This document shows positions 56,435-64,000 of a stretch of DNA of 64,000 nt, one piece after another. Positions within the stretch are counted from its first letter, which is position 1. Each line of letters begins with the position of its first letter. The stretch is from Sedimentimonas flavescens. Its GTDB lineage: Bacteria; Pseudomonadota; Alphaproteobacteria; Rhodobacterales; Rhodobacteraceae. The notes below the pieces were generated by a model. That model saw only the letters and a program-made list of their open reading frames with translations. It did no database searches and had not been told where the DNA came from. The stretch is taken from assembly GCF_019264375.1 (NCBI RefSeq), contig NZ_JAHVAI010000002.1:372001-436000 (forward strand), given 5' to 3'. The translations under genes were made by a program, and so were the position numbers.

Positions 56435-57193
56435 TTACAGCCCAAGTGCCGCCTCAACCGCCGCGATCTGCGCCGGGATATCCAGAGCGACCTCGCTGGT
56501 ATTCTGCAAGCGGCGATCCTCCAGCGTCTCGGCCGCATGGCGCGAGGACCAGTCCATGATTACCGCATCGCGCAAATGCAGCAGCGCGGCCAGCTGCGGC
56601 AGGTGCAGCCGCACCATCGAGGTCAGCCATTTGCTGACCGCCCAGTTCGGGTGGGCAAGTTCGATGGCGAAGCGGTCCAGAAGCGGCACGATATCGGCGG
56701 CGCGATAGAGAGTTTCATCCGTGACCCACCGGTTCGTCGTGAACAGCCGAAGCGGGCGGCCATAGCCATCCACGCTGATCGCGCCGATATGGATGAAGCG
56801 CGCGGCCTCGTCCTCGGTGATCACCGCGCCCGAGAAGGCCCAGGGCTTCAGCCCCGGCGCGAGCCCCGCAGGCCGCACGAACAGGTGGAAGTGACCATTC
56901 TCGCCATCGGCCATCTCTTCGGGCGTGTGCGAGTGGTAGAAGTAGTGGCTGTGGGTCTCGGAGTCGAAGATGTCGCCCTTGGGATAGCGCTCCCATATGA
57001 CGAAATCGCCCTGGCCGCGCAGCACCTCGGAAATCACGCTCATGCCAGATTTCTGCAACGCGTGCTCGCATTCCAGAACGGTCGCGGCGGCGTCATGCAT
57101 GTCTTCAAGACGTTCGACCGGCAGCGCGGTCAGATCCAGCGGCGCCAGTCGCCGTGACAGCGGCTTGTCGGGGGTTGCTCGGTGATCCGCCAT
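56435..57193 (-). CDS. Unrecognised conserved-looking protein with a His cluster
   Basis: A 252-residue protein I cannot assign. It has no signal peptide or clear membrane helix. Its notable feature is a dense histidine region around residues 80-107: ETHSHYFYHSHTPEEM, then ENGHFHLFVRPAG, which looks like a metal site on a beta-barrel. The C-terminal half is helical (DIVPLLDRFAIELAHPNW; SKWLTSMVRLHLPQLAALL). The ATG at 57193 follows CGGGAGGAGAC. It is last in a leftward operon with YeeE-type proteins and a phosphatase-like protein. Confidence 0.8.
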   Translation of the reverse strand: MADHRATPDKPLSRRLAPLDLTALPVERLEDMHDAAATVLECEHALQKSGMSVISEVLRGQGDFVIWERYPKGDIFDSETHSHYFYHSHTPEEMADGENGHFHLFVRPAGLAPGLKPWAFSGAVITEDEAARFIHIGAISVDGYGRPLRLFTTNRWVTDETLYRAADIVPLLDRFAIELAHPNWAVSKWLTSMVRLHLPQLAALLHLRDAVIMDWSSRHAAETLEDRRLQNTSEVALDIPAQIAAVEAALGL

Positions 57194-57253
57194 GTCTCCT
57201 CCCGTGTCGGGCCGCGCCGGTGGCGCGACCCCGCTGTGCATGGCGCTGACCGC

Positions 57254-57973
57254 TCAGAGCGGCGGCAGGCCAAGCTGTTCGCGCACCGCCGGCTCGCGGC
57301 TGGTCTTGAGGCCGATGGCACGGCCCTCTTCCACCGCAACCTCGGCCGGAACGCCTTTCGAGGCCCGATACAGCGCCCACATCGCGCCTACGCGGTTGGC
57401 AGATTCGCAATGCACGAGCATCGGGTAGTTCGCCGGATTTTCGACGATAGCGGCGAATTCGGCAACCTGTTCGGCGGTCGGGGCCTTGGTCGGCACCTGG
57501 ATGCCGATGAAGGTCATGCCCGCCTTCTCGATCATCGGCTGCTCGGTGTCGGCACCCTCTTCCGAGGTGTTCAGGCTGACGATGGTCTTGAAGCCCATCC
57601 CGGCCAGCATCCCGATCCCCGAGGGGTCGATCAGACCGCCCGTCCCCACATAGGGCGTGGCACGCGTGTAGTTGGAAACGATATTGGGCATCTCGTTGCC
57701 ATAGACCGCCTGCGGATACTTGGTCGTCGTATCATAGGGGCCCGAGGGCATCGCGGCGGCCTCGGCCGAGGTGGCCGGGGCCGGTGCGGCGGCGGGCGCG
57801 CAGGGGTTCGCGGGCTTCATCGCCGGAGCGCAGGGGTTGGCGGGTGCCATCGCGGGCGCACAGGGGTTGGTGCCCTGAGCGCGGCTCATGGCCGGAACGG
57901 CGGAACCAACGGCCAGCGCGGCCACCGGCACCAGCGCCGCACGAAGCAGGCTCTTGCGGGTCTTGGTCTTCAT
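57254..57973 (-). CDS. Secreted tyrosine-phosphatase-like protein with NPCAPAM repeats
   Basis: A 239-residue exported protein with a signal-type N-terminus (RAALVPVAALAVGSAVPAMS). A low-complexity segment follows with three NPCAP repeats (residues about 36-60), placing three Cys in a Pro/Ala-rich linker. The C-terminal domain is dual-specificity-phosphatase-like: IVSLNTSEEG and the active loop VHCESANRVGAMWALYR (Cys-X4-Arg, as in the sulfur-linked DSP/BLH group). Start behind TAGGGAGGAG. It follows the YeeE pair by 24 bp. Confidence 0.85.
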   Translation of the reverse strand: MKTKTRKSLLRAALVPVAALAVGSAVPAMSRAQGTNPCAPAMAPANPCAPAMKPANPCAPAAAPAPATSAEAAAMPSGPYDTTTKYPQAVYGNEMPNIVSNYTRATPYVGTGGLIDPSGIGMLAGMGFKTIVSLNTSEEGADTEQPMIEKAGMTFIGIQVPTKAPTAEQVAEFAAIVENPANYPMLVHCESANRVGAMWALYRASKGVPAEVAVEEGRAIGLKTSREPAVREQLGLPPL

Positions 57974-57997
57974 GGAACGATCTCCTCCCTAGGATCT

Positions 57998-58639
57998 TCA
58001 GATTTTCATCGCATGGCCCGAGGCCGACATAGGCTCTTCTCCCGCAGGGGTGCAGACCTCCTCTGCGGTCAGCGGGCCACCACGCGCGCGTTCGAGCAGC
58101 GAGCCGACGGCGAACCCGGCAAGGGCAAACACCCCCAGGATCACCAGCACCGCCCATTCGGGAATGCCCAGCAGATCCGGCAGGCGCTGTGCGTCGGGGC
58201 CTTTGCCCGCAAAGTAGAAATCCTGCAACGGCTCATAGACGAAGGCGAAGGCGGCCGTGCCGCCAATCATGCCGATGGTGAAGACCACCGCGTCGATCCG
58301 GCCCGACGAAATCCCGACCAGCGAGGTGCCGGGGCAATAGCCGCCAAGCGCGAAGCCGCCACCGATCAGCAGACCGCCCACCAGGATCGCCCAGAAGAAA
58401 AGCGTGGGCACAAAGACCGCGTTGTCGGCGATGATCCCGCCCATCCGCAGCAGGTACAGGCCCACCGCGCAGACCAGAACGGCGGTGAACATCACCTTGA
58501 ACACCGAGAAGTCCCGCAACGAGAACTGCGCCGTCAGTTTGCGCGGGCTGCCAAAGCCCGCCGCCTCCAGCGCGTAGCCGAACAGAACGCCCGAGATCAG
58601 GCCGCTTGCGATGCCGTAGTCATAAAGCGGAAAGCTCAT
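57998..58639 (-). CDS. YeeE/YedE-family sulfur transport protein (second half-size protein)
   Basis: A 213-residue membrane protein. The invariant GGYCPGTSLVG contains the Cys typical of YeeE/YedE thiosulfate (or related sulfur) transporters. Hydrophobic helices cover most of the chain; the C-terminus is a soluble tail containing Cys (EEVCTPAGEE). It overlaps the preceding half-size gene by 4 bp, and together they resemble a PmpA/PmpB pair. Confidence 0.9.
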   Translation of the reverse strand: MSFPLYDYGIASGLISGVLFGYALEAAGFGSPRKLTAQFSLRDFSVFKVMFTAVLVCAVGLYLLRMGGIIADNAVFVPTLFFWAILVGGLLIGGGFALGGYCPGTSLVGISSGRIDAVVFTIGMIGGTAAFAFVYEPLQDFYFAGKGPDAQRLPDLLGIPEWAVLVILGVFALAGFAVGSLLERARGGPLTAEEVCTPAGEEPMSASGHAMKI

Positions 58640-59151
58640 TGCCAGGCCCTCCGGAAGACGGCGCTGACAAGGAAGCCCGCCGCGAAGAACCCGATCAGGA
58701 AGACGAAGCCCGCGACCGCAAGCGTCGCGCCGCCCGACAGGCCAAGGCCGCTGGTGCAGCCGCGCGCAAGCCGCGCGCCAAAGCCCACAAGCGCGCCACC
58801 GATCAGGGCATAGACCATACGTTCGCCACGCCCGATGCTCGGACCGCGCTCAACCTGAACACTGATACGGCCAGCATTGCGGCTACCCAGATAGGCGCCG
58901 ATCAGAACGCCAATCGCTTCCCAGGTAATCCACGACACGAGCGGCTTGCCCGCCTGGATGAAGGGCCCGAAATAGGCGTTTGTCGCGGTCGCCTCGGGGG
59001 CGACCCACGCGCTGGTCTGCGCGGCAAAACGGGTGATGAAGCCCGAGGCCCCAAGCCCGTTTCCAGTAATGACGAATGTCAGCAGCAGGGCCAGACCCAG
59101 TGCGACACCCGCAGCGACGGGCGACCAAAATGGCTGTGGTTTCTCGATCAT
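58636..59151 (-). CDS. YeeE/YedE-family sulfur transport protein (first half-size protein)
   Basis: A 171-residue membrane protein with GFGARLARGCTSGLGLSGGA, the Cys motif of the N-terminal YeeE/YedE half. ALGLALLLTFVITGNG-type helices precede it. First gene of a four-gene leftward operon. An inverted repeat of two GAATTC blocks lies 18-35 bp upstream of the ATG. Confidence 0.9.
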   Translation of the reverse strand: MIEKPQPFWSPVAAGVALGLALLLTFVITGNGLGASGFITRFAAQTSAWVAPEATATNAYFGPFIQAGKPLVSWITWEAIGVLIGAYLGSRNAGRISVQVERGPSIGRGERMVYALIGGALVGFGARLARGCTSGLGLSGGATLAVAGFVFLIGFFAAGFLVSAVFRRAWQ

Positions 59152-59168
59152 GCGCCTCCCCCAGACAT

Positions 59169-59186
59169 GAATTCATATTCGAATTC
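59169..59186. promoter_or_regulatory. Operator-like repeat ahead of the YeeE operon
   Basis: GAATTC-ATATTC-GAATTC gives AATTC/GAATT arms 6 bp apart in an AT-rich pocket directly ahead of the operon. It recalls the ATTC-N8-GAAT sites of SqrR/BigR-type persulfide sensors, but the spacing is N6, so the assignment is weak. Confidence 0.4.
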
Positions 59187-59248
59187 GATGATATTAGTGT
59201 TTCGGGAAAGATCAATGCCTTTGACGGAGGCGCGCGCGGCACAACGAA

Positions 59249-59276
59249 AAAGGCCCGCACAGATGCGCGGGCCTTT
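59249..59276 (-). terminator. Intrinsic terminator of the amino-acid ABC operon
   Basis: AAAGGCCCGC-N8-GCGGGCCTTT is a perfect 10-bp stem; on the minus strand it runs into TTTTTCG. It lies 22 bp past the last permease gene. Confidence 0.9.
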
Positions 59277-59297
59277 CTGGTCATTTTCCGAAGTGCT

Positions 59298-60032
59298 TTA
59301 GGCAACGCGAAGGCGCTTTTCCACCGCCCGCAACCCCGCCGTCAGCAGAAGCGCCAGCAAAGCGTAAAGAACCGCGCTATACATGTATGTCTCCAGCGAG
59401 TAGCCGCGCGCAAAGACCGAGCGGGTCTGCCCCATCAGGTCCATGACCGTGATCGTCGAAACCAGCGCCGAGCCTTTCATCAGCAAGATCAACTCGTTCC
59501 CATAGGCCGGCCAGGCCACCCGGAAGGCCTGCGGCAACAGGATCCGGCGCATCGCCATGCCGCGCGACATGCCACAGCTGAGCGCGGCCTCAAGTTGCCC
59601 CGGAGGCAGCGTTCCGATCCCACCGCGCAGAATCTCGGCGATATAGGCCGAGGTGTTGATGGTCAGCACGGCAAGCCCCACCGCCCACCCGCTTTTGAAG
59701 AATGGCCACAGGATGCCCAGCTTCTCCGGCCCAAGGCTGCCAAGGCCGTAATAGACGATCCAGAGCTGCACGAGCAGCGGCGTGCCCCGAAAAACGTAAG
59801 ACCACGCCCACGCCGCCGTGCGCAGTGCGCGCTGCCGCGACACGCGCGCCACGGCCACCAGCGTGCCGATGCTCAGGCCGAGCGCCGAGGACAGCAGCAG
59901 CAATTCGAGCGTCACGAGGAAGCCGTCGATGTAGCGCGGGCAATAGGCGGCAAACCCCTCGGGCGTCACGCCCTGCGCGGCATAGCAGACCCCGTCCGAG
60001 ATCGCGTATTTCAGATCCTGATACAGGCTCAT
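59298..60032 (-). CDS. Polar amino-acid ABC transporter permease (HisM/OccM type)
   Basis: A 244-residue inner-membrane permease. VFRGTPLLVQLWIVYYGLG and the EAA loop EAALSCGMSRGMAMRRILLP, then PQAFRVAWPAYGNE, identify the His/Glu/Gln/Arg/opine permease family. It overlaps the partner permease by 4 bp. It is last in the operon and is followed by a strong terminator. Arginine/ornithine is the likely cargo from context. Confidence 0.92.
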   Translation of the reverse strand: MSLYQDLKYAISDGVCYAAQGVTPEGFAAYCPRYIDGFLVTLELLLLSSALGLSIGTLVAVARVSRQRALRTAAWAWSYVFRGTPLLVQLWIVYYGLGSLGPEKLGILWPFFKSGWAVGLAVLTINTSAYIAEILRGGIGTLPPGQLEAALSCGMSRGMAMRRILLPQAFRVAWPAYGNELILLMKGSALVSTITVMDLMGQTRSVFARGYSLETYMYSAVLYALLALLLTAGLRAVEKRLRVA

Positions 60033-60727
60033 CGCGCCATCCCCCGGTTCGCCCGCGCCTCGAAGGAGGCGCGCATCTTGTCCGAAATCGCCGTCAGCAG
60101 CAGATAGATCGCCCCCGCCGCCAGCAGGAACATCAACGGCTGACGGGTGACCTCACCCGCGACCTTGGCGACGCGCAAAAGCTCGTCGATGGCCAGAACG
60201 GCGGCCAGCGAGGTGTCCTTGAGCATCACGAGCCACAGGTTCCCCAAGCCCGGCAGCGCGATGCGCCACAACTGCGGCAGGCGGATGCGGTAGAAGATCT
60301 GCCAGCGGCTGAGGCCGACCGAGTGGCCCGCCTCGATCTGGCCATTGGGCACGGCAAGCCAGGCGCCGCGGATCACCTCGCAGCCATAGGCCGCGAAGAT
60401 CGCCGACAGGCCGCCCACGGCGGCGGCGAACTTGGGCACCTCGATGCCCCCCTCAAGGCCCAGCAGCGCCGCACCGGCGGCAACCGCCTTTTCGGTGCCG
60501 AAGAAGGCCAGAAGCAGGATCAGGAACTCGGGCACGCCGCGGATGAACAGCGTATAGCCCTGCGCCAGCCAGCGCAGCGGCGCGAAGCGCGACAGCTTGG
60601 CCAGCGCCAGAACCATCCCGAAGGTCAGGCCGATGGCCAGCGAAACCACGGCGAGTTGCACCGTCAGGGCCGCGCCGCGCAACAGATCGTCGCCCCAGCC
60701 CTCGGCGCCGAAACCCAAGAGTTCCAT
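60029..60727 (-). CDS. Polar amino-acid ABC transporter permease (HisQ/OccQ type)
   Basis: A 232-residue permease with FIRGVPEFLILLLAFFGTEK and the EAA region EAGHSVGLSRWQIFYRIRLP, then PQLWRIALPGLGN. The ATG at 60727 follows GGGGGAGGC; upstream in-frame residues look like untranslated GC-rich sequence. It forms a heterodimer with the following permease. Confidence 0.92.
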   Translation of the reverse strand: MELLGFGAEGWGDDLLRGAALTVQLAVVSLAIGLTFGMVLALAKLSRFAPLRWLAQGYTLFIRGVPEFLILLLAFFGTEKAVAAGAALLGLEGGIEVPKFAAAVGGLSAIFAAYGCEVIRGAWLAVPNGQIEAGHSVGLSRWQIFYRIRLPQLWRIALPGLGNLWLVMLKDTSLAAVLAIDELLRVAKVAGEVTRQPLMFLLAAGAIYLLLTAISDKMRASFEARANRGMAR

Positions 60728-60781
60728 TATCTTGCCTCCCCCGGAAAGCGGCGGGCCGCGCGGGCCCGCACGCATTCGGCC

Positions 60782-61507
60782 TTAGTGGATGTCGGTGCCG
60801 AAATAGCCGGTCGAGATCTGGCCATAGGTACCGTCCGCCACGATGCCCTCCAGCGCCACGTTCAACGCGTCGCGCAGCTCGGCGTCGTCCTTGCGCACGG
60901 CGATGCCGATCTGATCGCCGATGTCGATGCGGTCACCGACGACTTCGAAATCGGGGTGGTCCTTGAGCCAGTCGAGCGCCGGGAAGTAATCCGACACGAT
61001 GCTGTCGATCCGGCCGGCCTCAAGGTCGGTGAACGACGCGGTCAGCGTGTCGTAAAGGCGCAGATCACCGCGCGCGCCGACCTGTTCCTCGGCCCAGGAC
61101 GACGAGATCGAGGCGCGCTGCGCACCAACCGCCTGCTGCGCGATTCCGTCAACCGTCAGCCCCGAGCCCTTCTTGGCCAGCAGCACAAGGTAGTTGCTGT
61201 AATAGGGGTTGGTGAAATCGACGGTCTGCTTGCGCTCTTCGGTGATCGACATCGAGGCGACGATCGCGTCGTATTTGTCGTTCACGAGACCCGGGATGAT
61301 CCCGTCCCAGTCCATCGCGATGATCTCGCACTCACGCTCCATCTTGGCGCAGAGCGCCTTGGCGATATCAATGTCGAAGCCCACGACCTCGCCGTTTGCG
61401 TTGATCTCCGAGAAGGGCGGGAAGGCGCCCTCGGTGGCGATGCGCAGCGGTTCGGCAGCGGCGGGCGACGCGGCCAGAAGGGCCAGCGCGATAAGGGTCT
61501 TTGTCAT
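60782..61507 (-). CDS. Lysine/arginine/ornithine-type periplasmic binding protein
   Basis: A 241-residue SBP with signal peptide (ALLAASPAAA, cleavage about residue 18). The family-3 signature is GFDIDIAKALCAKMERECEI; IATEGAFPPFSEIN and IVASMSITEERKQTVDFTNP follow. This pattern is typical of LAO/HisJ/NocT binding proteins. Arginase and ornithine cyclodeaminase upstream point to basic amino acids or their derivatives. Confidence 0.92.
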   Translation of the reverse strand: MTKTLIALALLAASPAAAEPLRIATEGAFPPFSEINANGEVVGFDIDIAKALCAKMERECEIIAMDWDGIIPGLVNDKYDAIVASMSITEERKQTVDFTNPYYSNYLVLLAKKGSGLTVDGIAQQAVGAQRASISSSWAEEQVGARGDLRLYDTLTASFTDLEAGRIDSIVSDYFPALDWLKDHPDFEVVGDRIDIGDQIGIAVRKDDAELRDALNVALEGIVADGTYGQISTGYFGTDIH

Positions 61508-61530
61508 TGGATTCTCCCTGGGTATTCCGG

Positions 61531-62307
61531 TCAGAGGACCTTGTTCAGAAACTGTTTGCAGGCGGCGGTCTGCGGATCGCCAAAGATCTGCTCGGGCGCG
61601 CCGCGCTCGCCGACCTTGCCTTTTTCGAGGAAGACGACCTCGGTCGAGACCTCGCGGGCAAAGCCCATCTCATGGGTCACGACCATCATCGTGCGCCCTT
61701 CCGAGGCCAGATCGCGCATCACCGCCAGAACCTCGCCCACCATTTCGGGGTCGAGGGCCGAGGTCGGCTCGTCGAACAGGATGATCTCGGGGTCGAGCGC
61801 CAAAGTCCGCGCGATCGCCACGCGCTGCTGCTGGCCGCCCGAAAGCTGGCTGGGGTAGTTGTCGACCTTGGCCGACAGGCCCACGCGGTCCAGCAGGTCC
61901 TTGGCGCGCTCGATGGCCTCGGCGCGGGCCATGCCACGCACGCGGATCGGCGCCTCGATGACGTTTTGCAGCACGGTCATGTGAGACCACAGGTTGAACT
62001 GCTGGAACACCATGCCCAGATGGGTGCGGATCTCGCGCAGTTCGCGTTCCGAGGTCACGCGGCGCTCGCCCCGCGACGGATCCGGGTCGGACAGTGGCAT
62101 GCGCTTGCCATGCACGAAAACCTCGCCGCGCGTCGGGATCTCAAGCAGGTTGAGGCAGCGCAGGAAGGTCGATTTACCCGACCCCGAGGCCCCGATCAGC
62201 GAGATCACGTCATGCGTGCGCGCGGTCAGGCTGATGCCCTTGAGCACCTCGAGATTGCCGTAGGATTTGTGCAGATCGCGCACGTCGATGATGGCATCGG
62301 CGCTCAT
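61531..62307 (-). CDS. Polar amino-acid ABC transporter ATPase (HisP type)
   Basis: A 258-residue ATPase. Walker A is [17 protein letters not shown], the signature is [17 protein letters not shown], Walker B is [20 protein letters not shown], and [12 protein letters not shown] holds the switch His. It is the first gene of the four-gene transporter set and lies 177 bp after ornithine cyclodeaminase, with two hairpins between. Confidence 0.94.
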   Translation of the reverse strand: MSADAIIDVRDLHKSYGNLEVLKGISLTARTHDVISLIGASGSGKSTFLRCLNLLEIPTRGEVFVHGKRMPLSDPDPSRGERRVTSERELREIRTHLGMVFQQFNLWSHMTVLQNVIEAPIRVRGMARAEAIERAKDLLDRVGLSAKVDNYPSQLSGGQQQRVAIARTLALDPEIILFDEPTSALDPEMVGEVLAVMRDLASEGRTMMVVTHEMGFAREVSTEVVFLEKGKVGERGAPEQIFGDPQTAACKQFLNKVL

Positions 62308-62365
62308 CTAGTCTCCCTTTCCCGTTGGGCGCCTCTCCCCCCGAGAAGCGCGACAAGGTCATCCC

Positions 62366-62447
62366 TTTGGGCAGCGCCCAAAAACACTTGCCAATTCGCG
62401 CATCGTGAATGTCGTTCTGACCGAAGTGATCAGTTCGATGCGCGAAT
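62366..62447. promoter_or_regulatory. Hairpin and inverted repeat ahead of the ABC operon
   Basis: TTTGGGC-AGC-GCCCAAA (62366-62382) is a perfect 7-bp hairpin. ATTCGCGCATCG (62394-62405) and CGATGCGCGAAT (62436-62447) are perfect 12-bp arms around 30 bp. Both lie between ornithine cyclodeaminase and the ATPase gene, in the probable promoter/leader of the transporter genes. Confidence 0.5.
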
Positions 62448-62484
62448 GGCGTAGATTCCACCTGTGGTAGCGAGGGTGCGGCGA

Positions 62485-63531
62485 TCAGGCCGCGCGCATA
62501 ACCATCCCGAACAGATCACGCGGATCGTCCGGGTCCGCCAGCATGTCGAGCGGCGCGAAATAGTCGGTGCCCTTGATGCGGTCATGGACGTAGCGCAGCG
62601 CCGAGAAATCCTCGATCGCGAAGCCTACCGAGTCGAAGAGCGTGATCTGCTTGGCATCGCGACGCGCGGGCAGCTCGCCACGCATGACTTGCCATAGTTC
62701 GATCACCGGGTGGTCCTCCGGCAGCTGCTGGATCTCGCCCTCGATGCGGGTCTGCGGCGGGTATTCCACGAAGATATCCGAGCGCAGCAGGATATCCTTG
62801 TGCAACTCGGTCTTGCCGGGGCAGTCGCCGCCGATGGCGTTGATATGGACACCCGCGCCGACCATGTTGTCAGTCAGGATCGTGGCATATTGCTTGTCGG
62901 CGGTGCAGGTGGTGATCACCTGCGCACCCTCGACCGCCTCGTTGCCCGAGGCGCATTTCACCACCTCAAAGCCCTGCGCGATCAGGTTGCGCGCGGCCTT
63001 TTCGGTGGCCGCTGGGTCGATATCGTAAAGCCGCAGCCGGTTAATCCCGCAGATCGCGCGGAAGGCCAGCGCCTGGAATTCGCATTGCGCGCCGTTCCCG
63101 ATCATCGCCATGACCTCGGCGCCCTTCGGCGCAAGGTATTTGCCGACCAGCGCCGAGGTGGCCGCCGTGCGCAGCGCGGTCAGCACCGTCATCTCGGTGA
63201 ACAGGATCGGGTAGCCGTTGGCCACCGACGAGAGCACGCCGAAAGCGGTCACGGTCTGATAGCCTTCGCGCATGTTTTTCGGGTGGCCATTGACGTATTT
63301 GAAGCCGTAATTCTCGCTGTCGGCGGTCGGCATCAGCTCGATCACGCCATCTTGCGAATGCGAGGCCACGCGCGGCGTCTTGTCGAACTCGGGCCAGCGC
63401 TTGAAGTCTTCCTCGATATAGCCGGCAAGCTCGGCCATGAAGCGCTCGGGCCCGGTGGCATTCACAAGGCGCATCATGTTCTCGACGGAAACGAAGGGCA
63501 CATAGGCCAGGTGCGAAGGGGTCGGTTTCAT
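62485..63531 (-). CDS. ocd: Ornithine cyclodeaminase
   Basis: A 348-residue NAD-dependent enzyme of the Ocd/mu-crystallin family converting ornithine directly to proline and ammonia. Substrate region ENYGFKYVNGHPKN; TALRTAATSALVGKYLAPKG and the Rossmann loop MIGNGAQCEFQALAF; then NAIGGDCPGKTELH with the catalytic Asp. The ATG overlaps the arginase stop by 1 nt (TGATG). Confidence 0.95.
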   Translation of the reverse strand: MKPTPSHLAYVPFVSVENMMRLVNATGPERFMAELAGYIEEDFKRWPEFDKTPRVASHSQDGVIELMPTADSENYGFKYVNGHPKNMREGYQTVTAFGVLSSVANGYPILFTEMTVLTALRTAATSALVGKYLAPKGAEVMAMIGNGAQCEFQALAFRAICGINRLRLYDIDPAATEKAARNLIAQGFEVVKCASGNEAVEGAQVITTCTADKQYATILTDNMVGAGVHINAIGGDCPGKTELHKDILLRSDIFVEYPPQTRIEGEIQQLPEDHPVIELWQVMRGELPARRDAKQITLFDSVGFAIEDFSALRYVHDRIKGTDYFAPLDMLADPDDPRDLFGMVMRAA

Positions 63532-64000
63532 CAGTAGCTCCGGGTCATGCGGTCAAGAACGCGGCGGCCGAACAGGCTGGCCGTCAGGTCGCACATCAGT
63601 TTGGCGGTACGACCGCGTTCATCGAGGAAGGGGTTGAGTTCGACGAGGTCGAGCGAGGTCACGAGACCCGAGTCGCACAGCGTCTCCATGATCAGATGCG
63701 CCTCGCGGAAGGTGGCGCCGCCCGGCACGGTCGTGCCCACGGCGGGCGCGATGTCGGGGTCAAGAAAATCGACGTCAAAGCTGAGGTGCAGCATCCCGTT
63801 TGCGGCGCGCACACGCTCAAGGAAGGCGCGCAGCGGCGGCAGAACGCCGGTTTCGTCGATGGCGCGCATGTCATGCACCTCGATCCCGCTGCGCAGGATC
63901 AGCTCGTGCTCCGCCGGATCGACCGAGCGGATACCCATCATGCAGATGTTGCGCGGATCGACGGCGTGGCTCAGCGGCGGGTAGATCTCGAAGCCCGGCT
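63531..64000 (-). CDS. rocF: Arginase, C-terminal part (cut by window edge)
   Basis: About 155 C-terminal residues of a Mn2+-dependent arginase; the frame stays open to base 64000. Metal ligands are in LHLSFDVDFLDPDIAP and the substrate region is GTTVPGGATFREAHL, with SLDLVELNPFLDERGRT near the end. It hydrolyses arginine to ornithine and urea. The direct overlap with ocd gives arginine to proline in two steps, with uptake by the ABC importer downstream. Confidence 0.93.
   Translation of the reverse strand, partial: PGFEIYPPLSHAVDPRNICMMGIRSVDPAEHELILRSGIEVHDMRAIDETGVLPPLRAFLERVRAANGMLHLSFDVDFLDPDIAPAVGTTVPGGATFREAHLIMETLCDSGLVTSLDLVELNPFLDERGRTAKLMCDLTASLFGRRVLDRMTRSY

Overview
The window is high-GC, gene-dense alphaproteobacterial DNA, almost certainly from a member of the Rhodobacterales (Rhodobacter/Paracoccaceae type). 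The reasons are the betIBA-choXWV choline locus, a short-chain acyl-CoA regulator of the type common in this order, gene-transfer-agent (GTA) type head-spike genes, FnrL-type promoters, and a dispersed GC-rich leader element with a GGTATTTCG core. No plasmid, phage-module, IS or CRISPR signature was seen; it reads as chromosome. Both edges cut a gene: the acyl regulator at the left and arginase at the right.

Layout. 1-1213: end of an ImmA/IrrE-type regulator and a small YdcH-like protein with a perfect FNR-type box. 1296-8037: choline uptake and oxidation to glycine betaine (betA, betB, betI, choX, choW, choV). 8041-16343: transporters and housekeeping genes (DMT exporter, LysE exporter with its LysR activator, YebC, SLC13 carrier, YmdB-type phosphodiesterase, 5-formyl-THF cyclo-ligase, MgtE). 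16483-20441: guanine deaminase and 8-oxoguanine deaminase tail to tail, histidinol phosphatase, XRE regulator. 20797-26862: quinone oxidoreductase, Bax-inhibitor-like protein, GAPDH, tRNA-Arg(TCT), acetyltransferase, katG. 27295-32434: a two-adaptor RND efflux operon. 32527-37738: a polysaccharide operon (glycosyltransferases, flippase, sulfotransferase, polymerase), followed head-on by a two-gene GTA-type head-spike operon (37720-39206).

39402-53471 holds an MgtC-like protein and then an anaerobic respiration island. It comprises nnrS-ubiX-ubiD transcribed leftward, ubiT-ubiU-ubiV (O2-independent ubiquinone synthesis) transcribed rightward, then napFDAGHBC (periplasmic nitrate reductase, in the E. 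coli gene order) and a DUF2478 gene. One FNR-type box lies between ubiD and ubiT and another precedes napF. At both, and at the distant YdcH-like gene, a -10-like hexamer is centred exactly 32.0 bp from the box centre, as in class II FNR promoters. The inferred logic is that loss of oxygen switches on nitrate respiration, the oxygen-free route to its quinone, and nitric-oxide tolerance together.

53475-64000: a LysR regulator divergent from a small redox operon (NADP-binding protein, DoxX, extradiol dioxygenase) across a 14-bp perfect inverted repeat. Next is a leftward operon of two YeeE/YedE sulfur-transport proteins, a secreted phosphatase-like protein with Cys-containing repeats and an unrecognised His-rich protein. 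Last is an arginine/ornithine module (arginase, ornithine cyclodeaminase, HisJQMP-type ABC importer).

Start sites were moved inward in many genes on the basis of ribosome binding sites, start/stop overlaps and family start positions. Motif and palindrome coordinates were read by eye; no database search was run.
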